The position numbers and the translations under genes were made by a program. The notes under the pieces were generated by a model. That model had not been told where the DNA came from. It worked only from the letters and a program-made list of their open reading frames with translations, and made no database searches. DNA of 64,000 nucleotides from Cyclobacteriaceae bacterium (lineage in GTDB: Bacteria > Bacteroidota > Bacteroidia > Cytophagales > Cyclobacteriaceae), in the NCBI GenBank assembly GCA_019638235.1, contig JAHBUE010000001.1, positions 496,001-560,000 of the forward strand, written 5' to 3'. Shown here one piece after another: positions 16,163 to 25,705 of the stretch. Within the stretch, counting starts at the first letter, position 1. Each line of letters opens with the position of its first letter.

Positions 16163-17212
16163 TTAGAACAAACTCAAATTTCCCCCGCGTCTGAATTTTG
16201 TCAAATCTATTGGTGGCATGGTTCGGCCTTTCATGTACATTTTCTTTGACGTGCGAAACAATTGATGAATAACTTCAGCAAAGTTTCCTTCACCAGTCAT
16301 TCTTCTTCCAAACTGCGAATCGTTCACGCTTCCGCCATGCATGGAACATATCTGGTTCCACACTTTGTCGAACCGGTCAGGAAAATTCTTTCGTAACCAG
16401 TCTTCAAAAATTTTTCCAATCGCTCCATTTAACCGCACAATCGTCATTCCCGCTGACATAGCACCATGCTCTGCTGCTGCCTTTAGTAAAGCCGGAATTT
16501 CGTGATGGTTAAGCCCGGGAATAATAGGGGCGGTCATTACAGCAACCGGCACACCGGCAGTTGCCAATGCTTCAATGGTTTTTAAACGCTTAACTGCGCT
16601 TGCTGTTCGGGGCTCCATAACTCTTCTTAATTCTTCAGAGAGTGTTGTAACAGATATGTAAACATGCACAAGGTTATCTTTTGCCAAGTCGGTGAGCAAG
16701 TCGAGGTCGCGAAGAATCAAACTGTTTTTAGTAATCATGCCTACGGGATGACGGTATTGAGCGAACACTTTTAATAAACCTCTTGTGATTTCAAATTTGC
16801 GTTCAAGCGGTTGATAACAATCCGTATTTCCGGCAAGACTGATAGGAACAGGTTGCCAGTTAGGATGAAGGATAAATTTCTCTAATAATTTTGGTGCATT
16901 CTTCTTCACCATAATCTTACTTTCAAAGTCGAGGCCGGCACTGAATCCGTAGTATTCATGCGTGTTTCGTGCGTAACAATAAATGCAACCATGTTCGCAT
17001 CCCTGGTAGGGGTTCATCGAATACATCATACCCAAATCGGGGCTGGTTACTTTGTTTACGATTTTCTTTGCCTGCTCATAAAAAACCTGCGTTGACGGCA
17101 CAGACAATAACGGTTCGTCCAACCCTTCAACGTGGTCGGTTACATATTGCGCTTTCAAAAATCTGTTTTCGGTTTTAATCTGCGAACCCCGGCCCTTAAT
17201 GTATTCATCCAT
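16163..17212 (-). CDS. PA0069-type radical SAM protein
   Basis: Radical SAM protein of about 349 residues, related in its core to spore photoproduct lyase. The iron-sulfur cluster motif is CEHGCIYC (Cx3Cx2C) at about residues 70-77 within NPYQGCEHGCIYCYARNTHE. Downstream are the conserved GNTDCYQPLER and RHPVGMITKNSL segments. The family is annotated as PA0069 family with no established reaction; a DNA-repair or nucleic-acid role has been suggested from its relation to SplB. A TTG at 17224 would add four residues, but the ATG at 17212 gives MDEYIKGRGSQ, the characteristic family start (M-x-x-YIKGRGAQ). Converges on lysA with zero spacing. Confidence 0.9.
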   Translation of the reverse strand: MDEYIKGRGSQIKTENRFLKAQYVTDHVEGLDEPLLSVPSTQVFYEQAKKIVNKVTSPDLGMMYSMNPYQGCEHGCIYCYARNTHEYYGFSAGLDFESKIMVKKNAPKLLEKFILHPNWQPVPISLAGNTDCYQPLERKFEITRGLLKVFAQYRHPVGMITKNSLILRDLDLLTDLAKDNLVHVYISVTTLSEELRRVMEPRTASAVKRLKTIEALATAGVPVAVMTAPIIPGLNHHEIPALLKAAAEHGAMSAGMTIVRLNGAIGKIFEDWLRKNFPDRFDKVWNQICSMHGGSVNDSQFGRRMTGEGNFAEVIHQLFRTSKKMYMKGRTMPPIDLTKFRRGGNLSLF

Positions 17213-17262
17213 ATAGCCAACCAAGTTACCGGGACGCGGATTGCTTTAAAAACATTTTTAAC

Positions 17263-18195
17263 TTGCACGACAGAAGTTGTCAGCCTTTGTTAACCTACAC
17301 ACCAACACCGGTACAGGAAATTCGTGAACCTTTGTTCGATAAGGCCGGTGTGCGCGTGTTAGTTAAGCGCGAAGACCTCAATCATCCTTACGTTTCCGGA
17401 AATAAGTGGTGGAAGTTGAAGTACAACCTTGACGAAGCAAAGAAATCGGGACACAACACGCTGCTTACTTTTGGCGGAGCATACTCCAATCATATTTATG
17501 CAACTGCCGGTGCTGCTTCCGAATCAGGGTTTAACAGCATCGGTATCATTCGTGGGGAGGAAACCCAGCCGTTAAATCCAACTTTAACCTTTGCAAAGGA
17601 AAAGGGTATGCAGCTACACTATGTATCAAGAACACAGTACCGCAACAAAACCGAAACGGAGTTTACAGAAAATCTTAAACAACAGTTTGGTGATTTTTAT
17701 AGAATACCGGAAGGCGGCACCAACGAACTTGCCGTGAAAGGCGTAACCGAATTTGCGCAAACGCTGCATGATGGCTTTGACTATTTATGCTGTGCCGTAG
17801 GAACGGGGGGAACATTGGCCGGGTTGATTTCCGGCTTGCCGAAAACAAAACAAACCCTGGGGTTTTCGGTATTGAAGGGAGGGGAATTTCTGCATACTGA
17901 GGTACAGAAATTTTTGCATGATGATTATGGAAACTGGTCTTTGATTACATCATACCATCATGGAGGATACGCCAAAACAACACACGAGTTATTGCGATTT
18001 ATAACCGAGTTCGGCAACAGGCACAACCTGCCACTCGACCAGGTTTATACCGGCAAACTTATGTGGGGTGTTATGGAAGAAATTAAAAACGGATGCTTTC
18101 AAAAAGGAAGCACAATTCTTATATTACATACGGGCGGTTTGCAGGGGCGAAGCGCAAACATCAATATGACGGACATAAATAATTGCTTATTTTAA
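17263..18195 (+). CDS. PLP-dependent ACC deaminase / D-cysteine desulfhydrase family enzyme
   Basis: Fold type II PLP enzyme of about 310 residues. Motifs: VLVKREDLNHPYVSGNKWWKLKYNL, with the PLP Lys in GNKWWKLK; LTFGGAYSNHIYATA (Asn for the PLP ring); and the phosphate-binding loop AVGTGGTLAGL. HTGGLQG near the C-terminus is typical of ACC deaminase/desulfhydrase paralogues. It may act on D-cysteine or another small amino acid; true ACC deaminase activity is unlikely to be decided without active-site comparison. No ATG precedes the conserved core: start is a TTG at 17263 or a second TTG at 17287 (M-L-T-Y-T-P-T-P). A TAACTTGC element at 17259-17266 could be the -7 box, favouring the later start. 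Confidence 0.85.
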   Translation: MHDRSCQPLLTYTPTPVQEIREPLFDKAGVRVLVKREDLNHPYVSGNKWWKLKYNLDEAKKSGHNTLLTFGGAYSNHIYATAGAASESGFNSIGIIRGEETQPLNPTLTFAKEKGMQLHYVSRTQYRNKTETEFTENLKQQFGDFYRIPEGGTNELAVKGVTEFAQTLHDGFDYLCCAVGTGGTLAGLISGLPKTKQTLGFSVLKGGEFLHTEVQKFLHDDYGNWSLITSYHHGGYAKTTHELLRFITEFGNRHNLPLDQVYTGKLMWGVMEEIKNGCFQKGSTILILHTGGLQGRSANINMTDINNCLF

Positions 18196-18272
18196 TAATC
18201 AGTAATACGAAACATATCCGCTTAACGTTTTGTAGTTGCCCTTGTTATTCCATTCAAACAAACATTTTTGAT

Positions 18273-19643
18273 ATGAAAAAGACTCTCATCACCGCCCTCA
18301 CGCTTGTTTTGCCTTTGTTAGCATTTTCGAGCCACCTGCGCTGCGGGTATATTTCCGTACAGCGTGTAAGCAGTACAAATCTCACTTGCAAAATTACTGT
18401 TACTGCGTTTACATCTTCAAGTTCTGGAATTGCGTTTGGTGGTGGAACCCTTGTTCTTGGCAACGAATCATTTATAACTATTCCTGCTGAAATCCCTGCA
18501 ACGCCAAGGCCGGACTTAGGCCCAAACATAGGAATGGCCTCTTATTCGATTGAACATACTTATACTGGCCCAGGTCGTTATAAAGTTTCCTATACTGAGC
18601 AATCCAGAAATGGCGGGATTATTAACCTGACTAACTCACTAACAACACCTTTCTATATAGAAACGACTTTTAACCTTGATCCATTCTTAGGAGTTTTTGA
18701 TACCCCTGAATTTTTGGTAGATCCGTTTTTCACTGCAAAACTTGGAAACAATCTGTCGTTATCCGTTGGTGCTTTTAGTCCGGAAGATCACATCATTACC
18801 TACGAATTGGGCGTTCCGAACGGAGGGCAGATACTCTCTAACTATCGGCTGCCTGAAAATTTTCAAATCAACCCGCATAACGGGTTAATTATATGGGACA
18901 CCAGGTTTTTAAACCAATACATTGCCGGTGAGTACCTCTTCACCGTTAAAATCCATCTTTCAAAAAAGATTGATGGTAATTTATACCGCTTGTGTACCGT
19001 AAACAGGGATTTTCAAATCATATTGACGGATGATGAGCCGGACGGAAGAATTTTCACCAATATAACATTGGATGAAAATAACCGGATTTATATTCCGGAA
19101 AATGAAACCCGCACGATCAAAATTTTTTACGAGCCGAACCTTGCTGACAACACAACACTAATGGCCTACACCGAGCTTTCTAATCAGTCTGATGCATTCT
19201 CCTTTAGCACATACGATTCAACACAAGCCGATATTAAAGTGGGTGTGCTTACACTTACCGCAAAAAGCGAGGTGATACGCAACAATCCCTATATCATAAC
19301 AGTTCGGGGAAATTATTTGAATGACGGTAGTTCCTTGTTCGCGCATGACATCTGCTTTATGTTTTACACGCTCGATGTCTTTCCTGAAATAATCACCAGT
19401 ACAGAAGATGAACTATCACAACTTGAAACCTCTCCCAACCCGGTTACAGATTTTTTAAATATCCGGTTCGCCTCACCCCAGCCCGTTCGGATTATTCTTA
19501 TTAACCCATCGGGGCAGGTAATCCTGAAAAAAGAATTATCTGAATCAGACAGAATTGACATGAGAGGATTAAGCCGGGGAATTTACTTCTGCGAAATCAG
19601 AACGGGGTCATTGCGCAGGGTTGTACGGATTGTAAAACATTAA
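18273..19643 (+). CDS. Secreted protein with type IX secretion C-terminal sorting domain
   Basis: The 456-residue product starts MKKTLITALTLVLPLLAFSS (Sec signal peptide). A long beta-rich region follows that looks like repeated immunoglobulin/cadherin-type strands, with segments such as NLSLSVGAFSPEDHIITYELG and GLIIWDTRF that resemble gliding-motility/SprB-repeat and cadherin-like domains. The last 75 residues are a Por secretion (T9SS type A) sorting domain: SPNPVTDFLNIRF, VRIILINPSGQV, LSRGIYFCEIRTG. It is therefore expected to be exported across the outer membrane by the type IX system. Ligand or function is unknown. An in-frame extension back to 18183 is rejected since the signal peptide starts at 18273. 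The stop overlaps that of the convergent DUF2179 gene. Confidence 0.88.
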   Translation: MKKTLITALTLVLPLLAFSSHLRCGYISVQRVSSTNLTCKITVTAFTSSSSGIAFGGGTLVLGNESFITIPAEIPATPRPDLGPNIGMASYSIEHTYTGPGRYKVSYTEQSRNGGIINLTNSLTTPFYIETTFNLDPFLGVFDTPEFLVDPFFTAKLGNNLSLSVGAFSPEDHIITYELGVPNGGQILSNYRLPENFQINPHNGLIIWDTRFLNQYIAGEYLFTVKIHLSKKIDGNLYRLCTVNRDFQIILTDDEPDGRIFTNITLDENNRIYIPENETRTIKIFYEPNLADNTTLMAYTELSNQSDAFSFSTYDSTQADIKVGVLTLTAKSEVIRNNPYIITVRGNYLNDGSSLFAHDICFMFYTLDVFPEIITSTEDELSQLETSPNPVTDFLNIRFASPQPVRIILINPSGQVILKKELSESDRIDMRGLSRGIYFCEIRTGSLRRVVRIVKH

Positions 19644-20248
19644 ACCCTTCTCCTATCCTTCAGCCAACTCGCAATACTCCACCTGGTGCTTTCCTGCACA
19701 ACGGCTCCACTTTCGGCAGCACGGTTTACTTTCTCTACGGTGTAAAAAGCAGAAGGCAGAATTTCTTTCATTTTGGTTAACAGGTCTTCCAGGTTTTCGC
19801 GGGGCAGCACGGTAAACACTAAGTTTTCTGCACCATCAAGCCCTTCGGAATTTACCCGTGTATACCGAAACTGGTTTTTGGTAAGAAACTCAATCAGGTC
19901 GTTCACATCCTTGCGCGTAATAATCCGCACAATCACTTTCCCGTAAGCAATGCGCTCCTCAATCATCATCCCCACCAAAATGCCCATCGCGAAACCCCCG
20001 GGATAAGCAAAGTAACACACCCAATTGTCTAAGTGTTCAAAAATCTGCCGGATGGCCATCAGCCATATAAACGATTCAAAAAAACCTAAAAGAGTTGACG
20101 TTAGCCGTCTGCCGCCCAGCACATAAATAATGCGGACGGTATTGATGGACACATCCATGATACGCGCCAGGAAAATGAGCAGCGGCAGGATAACATAGCT
20201 GAACAGGTTTTCGGGCAGGCCAATGGTTTCGGTGAAAAATGTTTCCAT
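19640..20248 (-). CDS. DUF2179 (UPF0316) membrane protein
   Basis: The 202-residue product has three or four hydrophobic helices in its first 110 residues (YVILPLLIFLARIMDVSINTVRII, LLGFFESFIWLMAIRQIF, GGFAMGILVGMMIEERIAYG) and a soluble C-terminal DUF2179 domain (VIVRIITRKDVNDLIEFLTKN to VFTVLPRENLEDLLTKMKEILPSAFYTVEKV). This is the UPF0316/YebE-like family of unknown function; the C-terminal domain is related to the cytoplasmic domain of the YitT family. It shares a TTAA stop overlap with the T9SS protein and is 37 bases downstream of radA on the same strand, so it may be cotranscribed with radA. Confidence 0.87.
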   Translation of the reverse strand: METFFTETIGLPENLFSYVILPLLIFLARIMDVSINTVRIIYVLGGRRLTSTLLGFFESFIWLMAIRQIFEHLDNWVCYFAYPGGFAMGILVGMMIEERIAYGKVIVRIITRKDVNDLIEFLTKNQFRYTRVNSEGLDGAENLVFTVLPRENLEDLLTKMKEILPSAFYTVEKVNRAAESGAVVQESTRWSIASWLKDRRRV

Positions 20249-20285
20249 AAAAAATCAATCCGCAAAGATTGGCGGAAGACAATTG

Positions 20286-21662
20286 TCAGCCAAACAAATC
20301 CTGAAAAACCTCTGTTAATTTTCCGAACGACTTCACCTCGATTTTTGTCTTCTTCAGGTCAACCGACTTCTGGCCAAACCGGGAGATATAGATTTCAGTA
20401 AACCCGAGTTTTTCGGCTTCTGATATTCGTTGTTCCACGCGGTTAATCGCACGAAGCTCTCCGCCCAAACCAACCTCGGCCGCAAAGCAAATCTTCTCTG
20501 AAACAGGCAGCTCTTCCATAGATGATACAACCGAAACACAAACAGCCAGGTCAATAGCCGGATCTTCCACACGAATACCCCCCGCCATATTCACAAAAAC
20601 ATCGTACGCACCCATTTTAAAGCCACATCTTTTTTCAAGAACGGCCAACAGCATGTTTAACCGCTTTTGATCAAAGCCTGTTGGCGTTCGTTGTGGTGTG
20701 CCATACGATGCCGGGCTAACCAGTGATTGTATTTCAATCAGCAACGGCCTGTTTCCTTCAATGGTAGCGCCAATAGTCGCTCCGCTTAATGGCCCGTCTT
20801 TTTGTGAGATCAGAATTTCAGAAGGATTAGAGACTTCGCGTAAGCCGTTACCCAACATTTCATAAATACCGATTTCGGATGTTGAGCCAAACCGATTTTT
20901 AGTTGTACGCAAAATGCGATAAGCGAGATGGCGATCACCTTCAAATTGAAGTACCGTGTCCACCATGTGTTCCAGCACTTTTGGCCCGGCCAATATGCCA
21001 TCTTTGGTAATATGCCCCACAAGAAAAACGGGTGTGCTTGTTTCCTTTGCAAACTTCATCAGCTCGCCTGCGCACTGGCGCACCTGGCCGATGCTGCCAG
21101 CCGTAGAATCTAACGTGTCGGAAAAAAGTGTTTGGATTGAATCAACAATAACAAGCTCTGGCTGAAGTTGCTTTATGCCCTGAAAAATGTTTTGCGTGTT
21201 GGTTTCTGTAAAAATATAACAGGCTTCATTTTTACTGGCTGTAAGCCGATCGGCACGCATTTTAATTTGTTGTTCGCTTTCTTCGCCTGAAACATAAAGT
21301 GTTTTTAGATTTTTCAGCGAAAGGGCCAATTGAAGCATTAAAGTTGACTTGCCGATGCCGGGTTCGCCTCCAATCAAAATTAACGAGCCGGGCACAATGC
21401 CTCCGCCCAGCACACGATTCAACTCCTGATCGGGCGTGGCGACACGGATTTCTTTTCCTGATTCAATTTCCTGTATGGTGCGTGGCTTGCTTACCCTTTT
21501 CTTTTCATCGTCCTGGCGCCAGGTATGGCGGGCAGCCGATTCCTTTTTTACAACCTCTTCGGCAAAAGTATTCCATTGATTGCACGATGGGCATTTTCCC
21601 ATCCATTTTGATGACTCATGCCCGCAATTCTGACAAAAGTATAATGTTTTTGTTTTGGCCAC
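20286..21662 (-). CDS. radA: DNA repair protein RadA
   Basis: RadA (Sms) is a RecA-like ATPase that drives branch migration of recombination intermediates. The 458-residue product has the N-terminal C4 zinc finger (CQNCG and CPSCN), Walker A GGEPGIGKST, the RadA-specific KNRFGSTSEIGIYEM (KNRFG motif), and the C-terminal Lon-like domain (GGIRVEDPAIDLAV). A TTG/ATG at 21683/21680 would lengthen it by 7 residues, but these codons sit on the -7 box (21688-21681). The GTG at 21662 gives MAKTKTLYFCQNCG, the usual Bacteroidota RadA start, and is preferred. Confidence 0.95.
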   Translation of the reverse strand: MAKTKTLYFCQNCGHESSKWMGKCPSCNQWNTFAEEVVKKESAARHTWRQDDEKKRVSKPRTIQEIESGKEIRVATPDQELNRVLGGGIVPGSLILIGGEPGIGKSTLMLQLALSLKNLKTLYVSGEESEQQIKMRADRLTASKNEACYIFTETNTQNIFQGIKQLQPELVIVDSIQTLFSDTLDSTAGSIGQVRQCAGELMKFAKETSTPVFLVGHITKDGILAGPKVLEHMVDTVLQFEGDRHLAYRILRTTKNRFGSTSEIGIYEMLGNGLREVSNPSEILISQKDGPLSGATIGATIEGNRPLLIEIQSLVSPASYGTPQRTPTGFDQKRLNMLLAVLEKRCGFKMGAYDVFVNMAGGIRVEDPAIDLAVCVSVVSSMEELPVSEKICFAAEVGLGGELRAINRVEQRISEAEKLGFTEIYISRFGQKSVDLKKTKIEVKSFGKLTEVFQDLFG

Positions 21663-21680
21663 TTCAGCAATATTATTCAT

Positions 21681-21688
21681 CAAAAGTA
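21681..21688 (-). promoter_or_regulatory. -7 box of radA
   Basis: TACTTTTG on the minus strand, perfect TAnnTTTG. It touches the upstream in-frame ATG (21680), which would then lie before the transcription start; this supports the GTG start at 21662 with a short leader of roughly a dozen bases. Confidence 0.55.
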
Positions 21689-21776
21689 CAGGAAAAGTTA
21701 CATCGGGCTTGTAAGAATTTCATTTTTGCTTTCTTTTGCCGAAATTGAAGCATCCTGACCTAAACCATCATCAACA

Positions 21777-23789
21777 ATGAGAGCGCTATTAACGATTGCT
21801 TTTTCCTTTTCTATCTTCATCTCGTTTTGCCAGAAACCTCCGCTGAAGTTCGGAGATATAACACAAGAAGAGGTTTCAATGACTTCATATCCGGCAGATT
21901 CTTCGGCAACCGCAGTTGTTTTATTTGATTATGGCACTTCCTCAATCGCGTATGTCCAATCGAACAACTGGTTTCAACTTACATTTGAGCGAATCTCCCG
22001 CATTAAAATACTGACTAAAGACGGTTACCGTCATGCAGATTTTGAAGTTCCGCTTTATCATAGTTCTTCCGCAAAGGAAAAACTTACAGGGTTAAAGGTT
22101 GTGACGTATAATTCGGAGAACGGAAAAATTGTACAAACCAAAATGAAGTCGGACGGAATGTTTGAAGAAAAGTATGACCAGAATATTGACCTTATCAAGT
22201 TTACGGCCCCCAATGTAAAAGAAGGATCAGTAATAGAAGTTACATACAGAATCACTTCTGATTTTCTGCATTATTTCAGGGATTGGGAATTTCAATCGAC
22301 TATACCGGTAATGTGGAGTGAATACAGGGCTGCCATTCCGGAATATTTCAATTACGAAAAATTTATGCAGGGATATATTGCTCCTGCCATTAATGAGTCG
22401 AAAGAATTTCCAAAAAGCATTCTCCTCACATCGAAGGAACGTTCTGCAGGCAGGGTAACCCAAACATCTTTTCAGACTGATAAGATTGATTATAAAGAGG
22501 TAAACCACCGTTGGGCAGCCAAAGATGTCCCTGCTTTCAGAAGCGAACCCTTTATGACAACTCACCAGGATTACATCTCCAAGATAAACTTTGAGCTTGC
22601 GTATTACAAGTTTCCCAATCAGCCCATTAAGCCGGTTATGGGCACCTGGGCCGATCTTAATAAATCATTTCTTGAGAGCGAAAACTTTGGGGCTGCTGTA
22701 AAAGGCTCCGGGTTTTTAAGAAAGATAACGGAAGAAGCAACTGCAGGAGCCAGTACACCGAAAGAGAAAGTAGCTAAGGTTTACAACTTTGTTCTCACCA
22801 ATGTTGAATGGGATGGAAGCAACCGCAAATTTCTTAACGATGACAACCTGAAAGCTGCGCTTGATAAAAAGAAGGGCAGTTCATCGCACATAAATCTTAT
22901 ATTAGTTTCCATGCTTCAAAAGGCAGGAATAACAGCTCATCCTGTTCTTATAAGCACAAGAAGTAACGGCTTTGTTCGTGAAAACTTTGCACTCTCGTCA
23001 CAATTCAATTACGTAATTGCATTGGTTGTTATTGATGGCGAGTCGATGCTGCTCGATGCAACCGACCGGCTTTTGCCTATGGGTGTTTTGCCTGAACGCT
23101 GCCTGAACGGACGGGGCTATGTAATTTCGCAGGATAGCCCAGGCTGGGTCGATTTAACAGCGCCCAAGTCGAAAGTGGTTTCTGCTGTTGAGCTTTCGCT
23201 TAACCCCGATGGAGAATTAGAAGGTCAGTTAAAAGTAACCAGTAATGTGCATTCGGCCAGGCGTGCCCGTTATGCGTATCTTTCAAAAGGAGAAGAAGAA
23301 TACCTGAAAAATTTTGAGCCTGCAAAAACCCTTACCATTACAAAGGCAGCGTTTAACAACCTGAAAGAAATACGTGAATCGTTTGAGGAGGTGTATGATT
23401 TCACCTGGGATAACAACAGCGGTTCGGCCGGCACTATATTCATTTCACCCATGCTGCATCTTCAGGAATCGGCCAATCCGTTTAAGCTTGAAAAAAGAGA
23501 TTACCCGGTTGATTTTGGAAGCGCCTTTGATAAAATATACACGCTTAAATTGCAACTCCCCGAAAATTATCAATTTGATGAAGTGCCCGAAGGCAAGGTT
23601 ATCTCACTTCCCGCAAATGCAGGCCGCTTTATTTACAACACCTCGGTAACAGGCAACACGTTAAGTATTACCAGTATGCTTAACGTGAACAAAAGCATGT
23701 TTACCCAGGATGAGTATCCATTATTGCGCGAATTTTATAACATCATTGTTGCCAAACAGGCAGAGCCGATTGTTGTGAAGAAAAAATAA
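21777..23789 (+). CDS. DUF3857 / transglutaminase-like secreted protein, degenerate active site
   Basis: The 670-residue product has a signal peptide (MRALLTIAFSFSIFISFCQ), an N-terminal DUF3857 domain (about 50-210), a transglutaminase-like domain (about 310-430) and a C-terminal DUF3858-type beta domain ending in QAEPIVVKKK. In the transglutaminase region the canonical G-x-C-x-D of active members reads GSSSHI at residues 367-372, so Ser369 stands where the catalytic Cys should be. The His motif (N-H-V) reads FNYVIALV. The protein is therefore probably a non-catalytic paralogue with a binding or scaffold role in the periplasm. It is 5 bases upstream of a paralogue with an intact triad; the pair is surely cotranscribed. 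Confidence 0.88.
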   Translation: MRALLTIAFSFSIFISFCQKPPLKFGDITQEEVSMTSYPADSSATAVVLFDYGTSSIAYVQSNNWFQLTFERISRIKILTKDGYRHADFEVPLYHSSSAKEKLTGLKVVTYNSENGKIVQTKMKSDGMFEEKYDQNIDLIKFTAPNVKEGSVIEVTYRITSDFLHYFRDWEFQSTIPVMWSEYRAAIPEYFNYEKFMQGYIAPAINESKEFPKSILLTSKERSAGRVTQTSFQTDKIDYKEVNHRWAAKDVPAFRSEPFMTTHQDYISKINFELAYYKFPNQPIKPVMGTWADLNKSFLESENFGAAVKGSGFLRKITEEATAGASTPKEKVAKVYNFVLTNVEWDGSNRKFLNDDNLKAALDKKKGSSSHINLILVSMLQKAGITAHPVLISTRSNGFVRENFALSSQFNYVIALVVIDGESMLLDATDRLLPMGVLPERCLNGRGYVISQDSPGWVDLTAPKSKVVSAVELSLNPDGELEGQLKVTSNVHSARRARYAYLSKGEEEYLKNFEPAKTLTITKAAFNNLKEIRESFEEVYDFTWDNNSGSAGTIFISPMLHLQESANPFKLEKRDYPVDFGSAFDKIYTLKLQLPENYQFDEVPEGKVISLPANAGRFIYNTSVTGNTLSITSMLNVNKSMFTQDEYPLLREFYNIIVAKQAEPIVVKKK

Positions 23790-23794
23790 TTGTT

Positions 23795-25705
23795 ATGAGA
23801 GTCTGTGTTTTGCTTTGTTGTGTTGGCCTGTTCAGTACTGGCGTCTTTGGTCAAAAGAAGTATGCCGTCAGCCTGATACCAGACGAACTCAGGAAAGACG
23901 TTAATGCGGTTGTCCGGGAAGATCACATGACCTTCCGTATCCTGTCAAGATCAAAGGCAACTCACACCGTTCGAATGGTGGCCACCATATTTAATGGAGG
24001 CGGCAAACAGTATGCGCAGCCTTATGTTGGATACGACAAACTAAGTAAGGTTTCATCCTTTAAGGGAAACATCTATGATGCGCAGGGAGGATTGATTCGT
24101 AAATTGAAGAGTGGAGAAATAGAAGACCGTAGCGCGTTTGATGGGTATAGCTTGTTTAGCGACAACCGATACAAATCGGCTGACATGACACATAGCGTTT
24201 ATCCATACACTGTTGAATACGAATATGAAGTTGAGTACCGGTTTTTATACGCAATCCCCGGTTCAGCCCTTACCCCAGGCGAAAAAGTTTCTGTGGAGAA
24301 CTTTTCCTATACATTAATTTTTCCGCCCGATCTTGCCCCAAGGTATAAGCTAATAAACATTGACACGCCTCCACAGCATAACAAAAACGCTGACGGAAGC
24401 GAATCGTTATCGTGGACATTCAAAAACATTTTGCCCATAAAGATTGAGCCACACGGCCCGTTTATCCATGAGCAAATTGCCAGAATTATGGCCGCCCCGA
24501 GCAGCTTTGAGTATGAGGGTTATGTTGGTGATATGAGTACCTGGGAAAGTTTTGGCGAGTGGGAAAATAAATTAAATGAGGGGAGAGATGTGTTGCCTCC
24601 GGAAACCCGGCAAAAGATAACGGAGCTAACCAGTAAGCTTTCCACTACTGAAGAAAAGGTGAAAGCTGTGTATGAATATCTTCAAAACAAAACAAGATAT
24701 GTTAGCATATCTTTCGGTATTGGCGGCCTGCAACCTTTTGAAGCATCGCTGGTAGACAAAGTGGGCTATGGTGACTGTAAAGCATTGTCTAACTACATGG
24801 TAGCTTTGCTTAATGTTGTTGGTATAAAAGGACACTACGCTACCGTTAAGGCTGGCGATTTCAGAGAAGATTTGATACTTGATTTCCCAAGCCACCAAGG
24901 CAATCATGTTATTGTAGCCGTGCCACTACAGCCCGACACGCTTTGGCTTGAATGTACCAGCCAAACCAATCCGTTTGGCTACATGGGGAATTTTACCGGA
25001 AACCGCAAAGCGTTTATGCTTACGGAAACCGGTGGGGTTTGGGCAAACACCCCAAAGTACACACACGAAACAAATTACCAAACCCGCGTTGCCGATGTTT
25101 ATGTTGACGCTAACGGAGATGCAAAGGGCACCGTAACTACAACTTACTCCGGCCTGAAATATGAGCACCAGGGGTTGAACTTCTATGTAAACAACGGCCC
25201 CGAAGATCAGAAGAAGTGGGTTTTACGAACAACGAACATACCCAGTTTTGATCTCAACAAGTTTTCAATAGTTAATCATAAAAATAAAATACCCTCTGCT
25301 GTGGTTTCCCTTGATTTGACGCTAAGAAGGTTCTCTGCACTTAGCGGCAAGCGCCTTTCCTTTACCCCCAACCTGATGAACCGCTCTTCCTTCCTTCCCG
25401 CAAAGGTTGACAATCGTAAAACCAATGTGTATCAACGAATGGGGTATACGGATGTGGATACGATTAAGTATCACTTACCAGAAAGTATTTACCCGGAGTT
25501 TCTCCCTGATCCGGTTAAGATTGTTTCCCCTTTCGGAGTATATGAATCCTCGCTTCAGGTTGACCAGGGTAGCGTGATTTACATACGCAAAATGCAAGTT
25601 TACAAAGGCGAGTTTCCGGCTGCGTCTTACAACGACATGATTGATTTTTATAAGGCCATCAACAAAGCCGATAATGCGAAACTTGTATTCCTTACAAAAA
25701 CCTAA
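23795..25705 (+). CDS. DUF3857 / transglutaminase-like secreted protein, intact active site
   Basis: The 636-residue paralogue of the preceding gene has a signal peptide (MRVCVLLCCVGLFSTGVFGQ), DUF3857 (about 40-230) and a transglutaminase-like domain whose residues are in place. Cys328 is in GYGDCKALSNYM, His371 in GNHVIVAVPL, and the acidic position in LWLECTSQTNPFGYMG. A C-terminal beta domain follows. Such proteins are common and uncharacterised in Bacteroidota, probably acting on peptides or glycans in the periplasm. It follows 5 bases after the degenerate copy, which suggests a pair acting together. Its TAA stop overlaps the TAG of the convergent gene by 4 bases. Confidence 0.9.
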   Translation: MRVCVLLCCVGLFSTGVFGQKKYAVSLIPDELRKDVNAVVREDHMTFRILSRSKATHTVRMVATIFNGGGKQYAQPYVGYDKLSKVSSFKGNIYDAQGGLIRKLKSGEIEDRSAFDGYSLFSDNRYKSADMTHSVYPYTVEYEYEVEYRFLYAIPGSALTPGEKVSVENFSYTLIFPPDLAPRYKLINIDTPPQHNKNADGSESLSWTFKNILPIKIEPHGPFIHEQIARIMAAPSSFEYEGYVGDMSTWESFGEWENKLNEGRDVLPPETRQKITELTSKLSTTEEKVKAVYEYLQNKTRYVSISFGIGGLQPFEASLVDKVGYGDCKALSNYMVALLNVVGIKGHYATVKAGDFREDLILDFPSHQGNHVIVAVPLQPDTLWLECTSQTNPFGYMGNFTGNRKAFMLTETGGVWANTPKYTHETNYQTRVADVYVDANGDAKGTVTTTYSGLKYEHQGLNFYVNNGPEDQKKWVLRTTNIPSFDLNKFSIVNHKNKIPSAVVSLDLTLRRFSALSGKRLSFTPNLMNRSSFLPAKVDNRKTNVYQRMGYTDVDTIKYHLPESIYPEFLPDPVKIVSPFGVYESSLQVDQGSVIYIRKMQVYKGEFPAASYNDMIDFYKAINKADNAKLVFLTKT

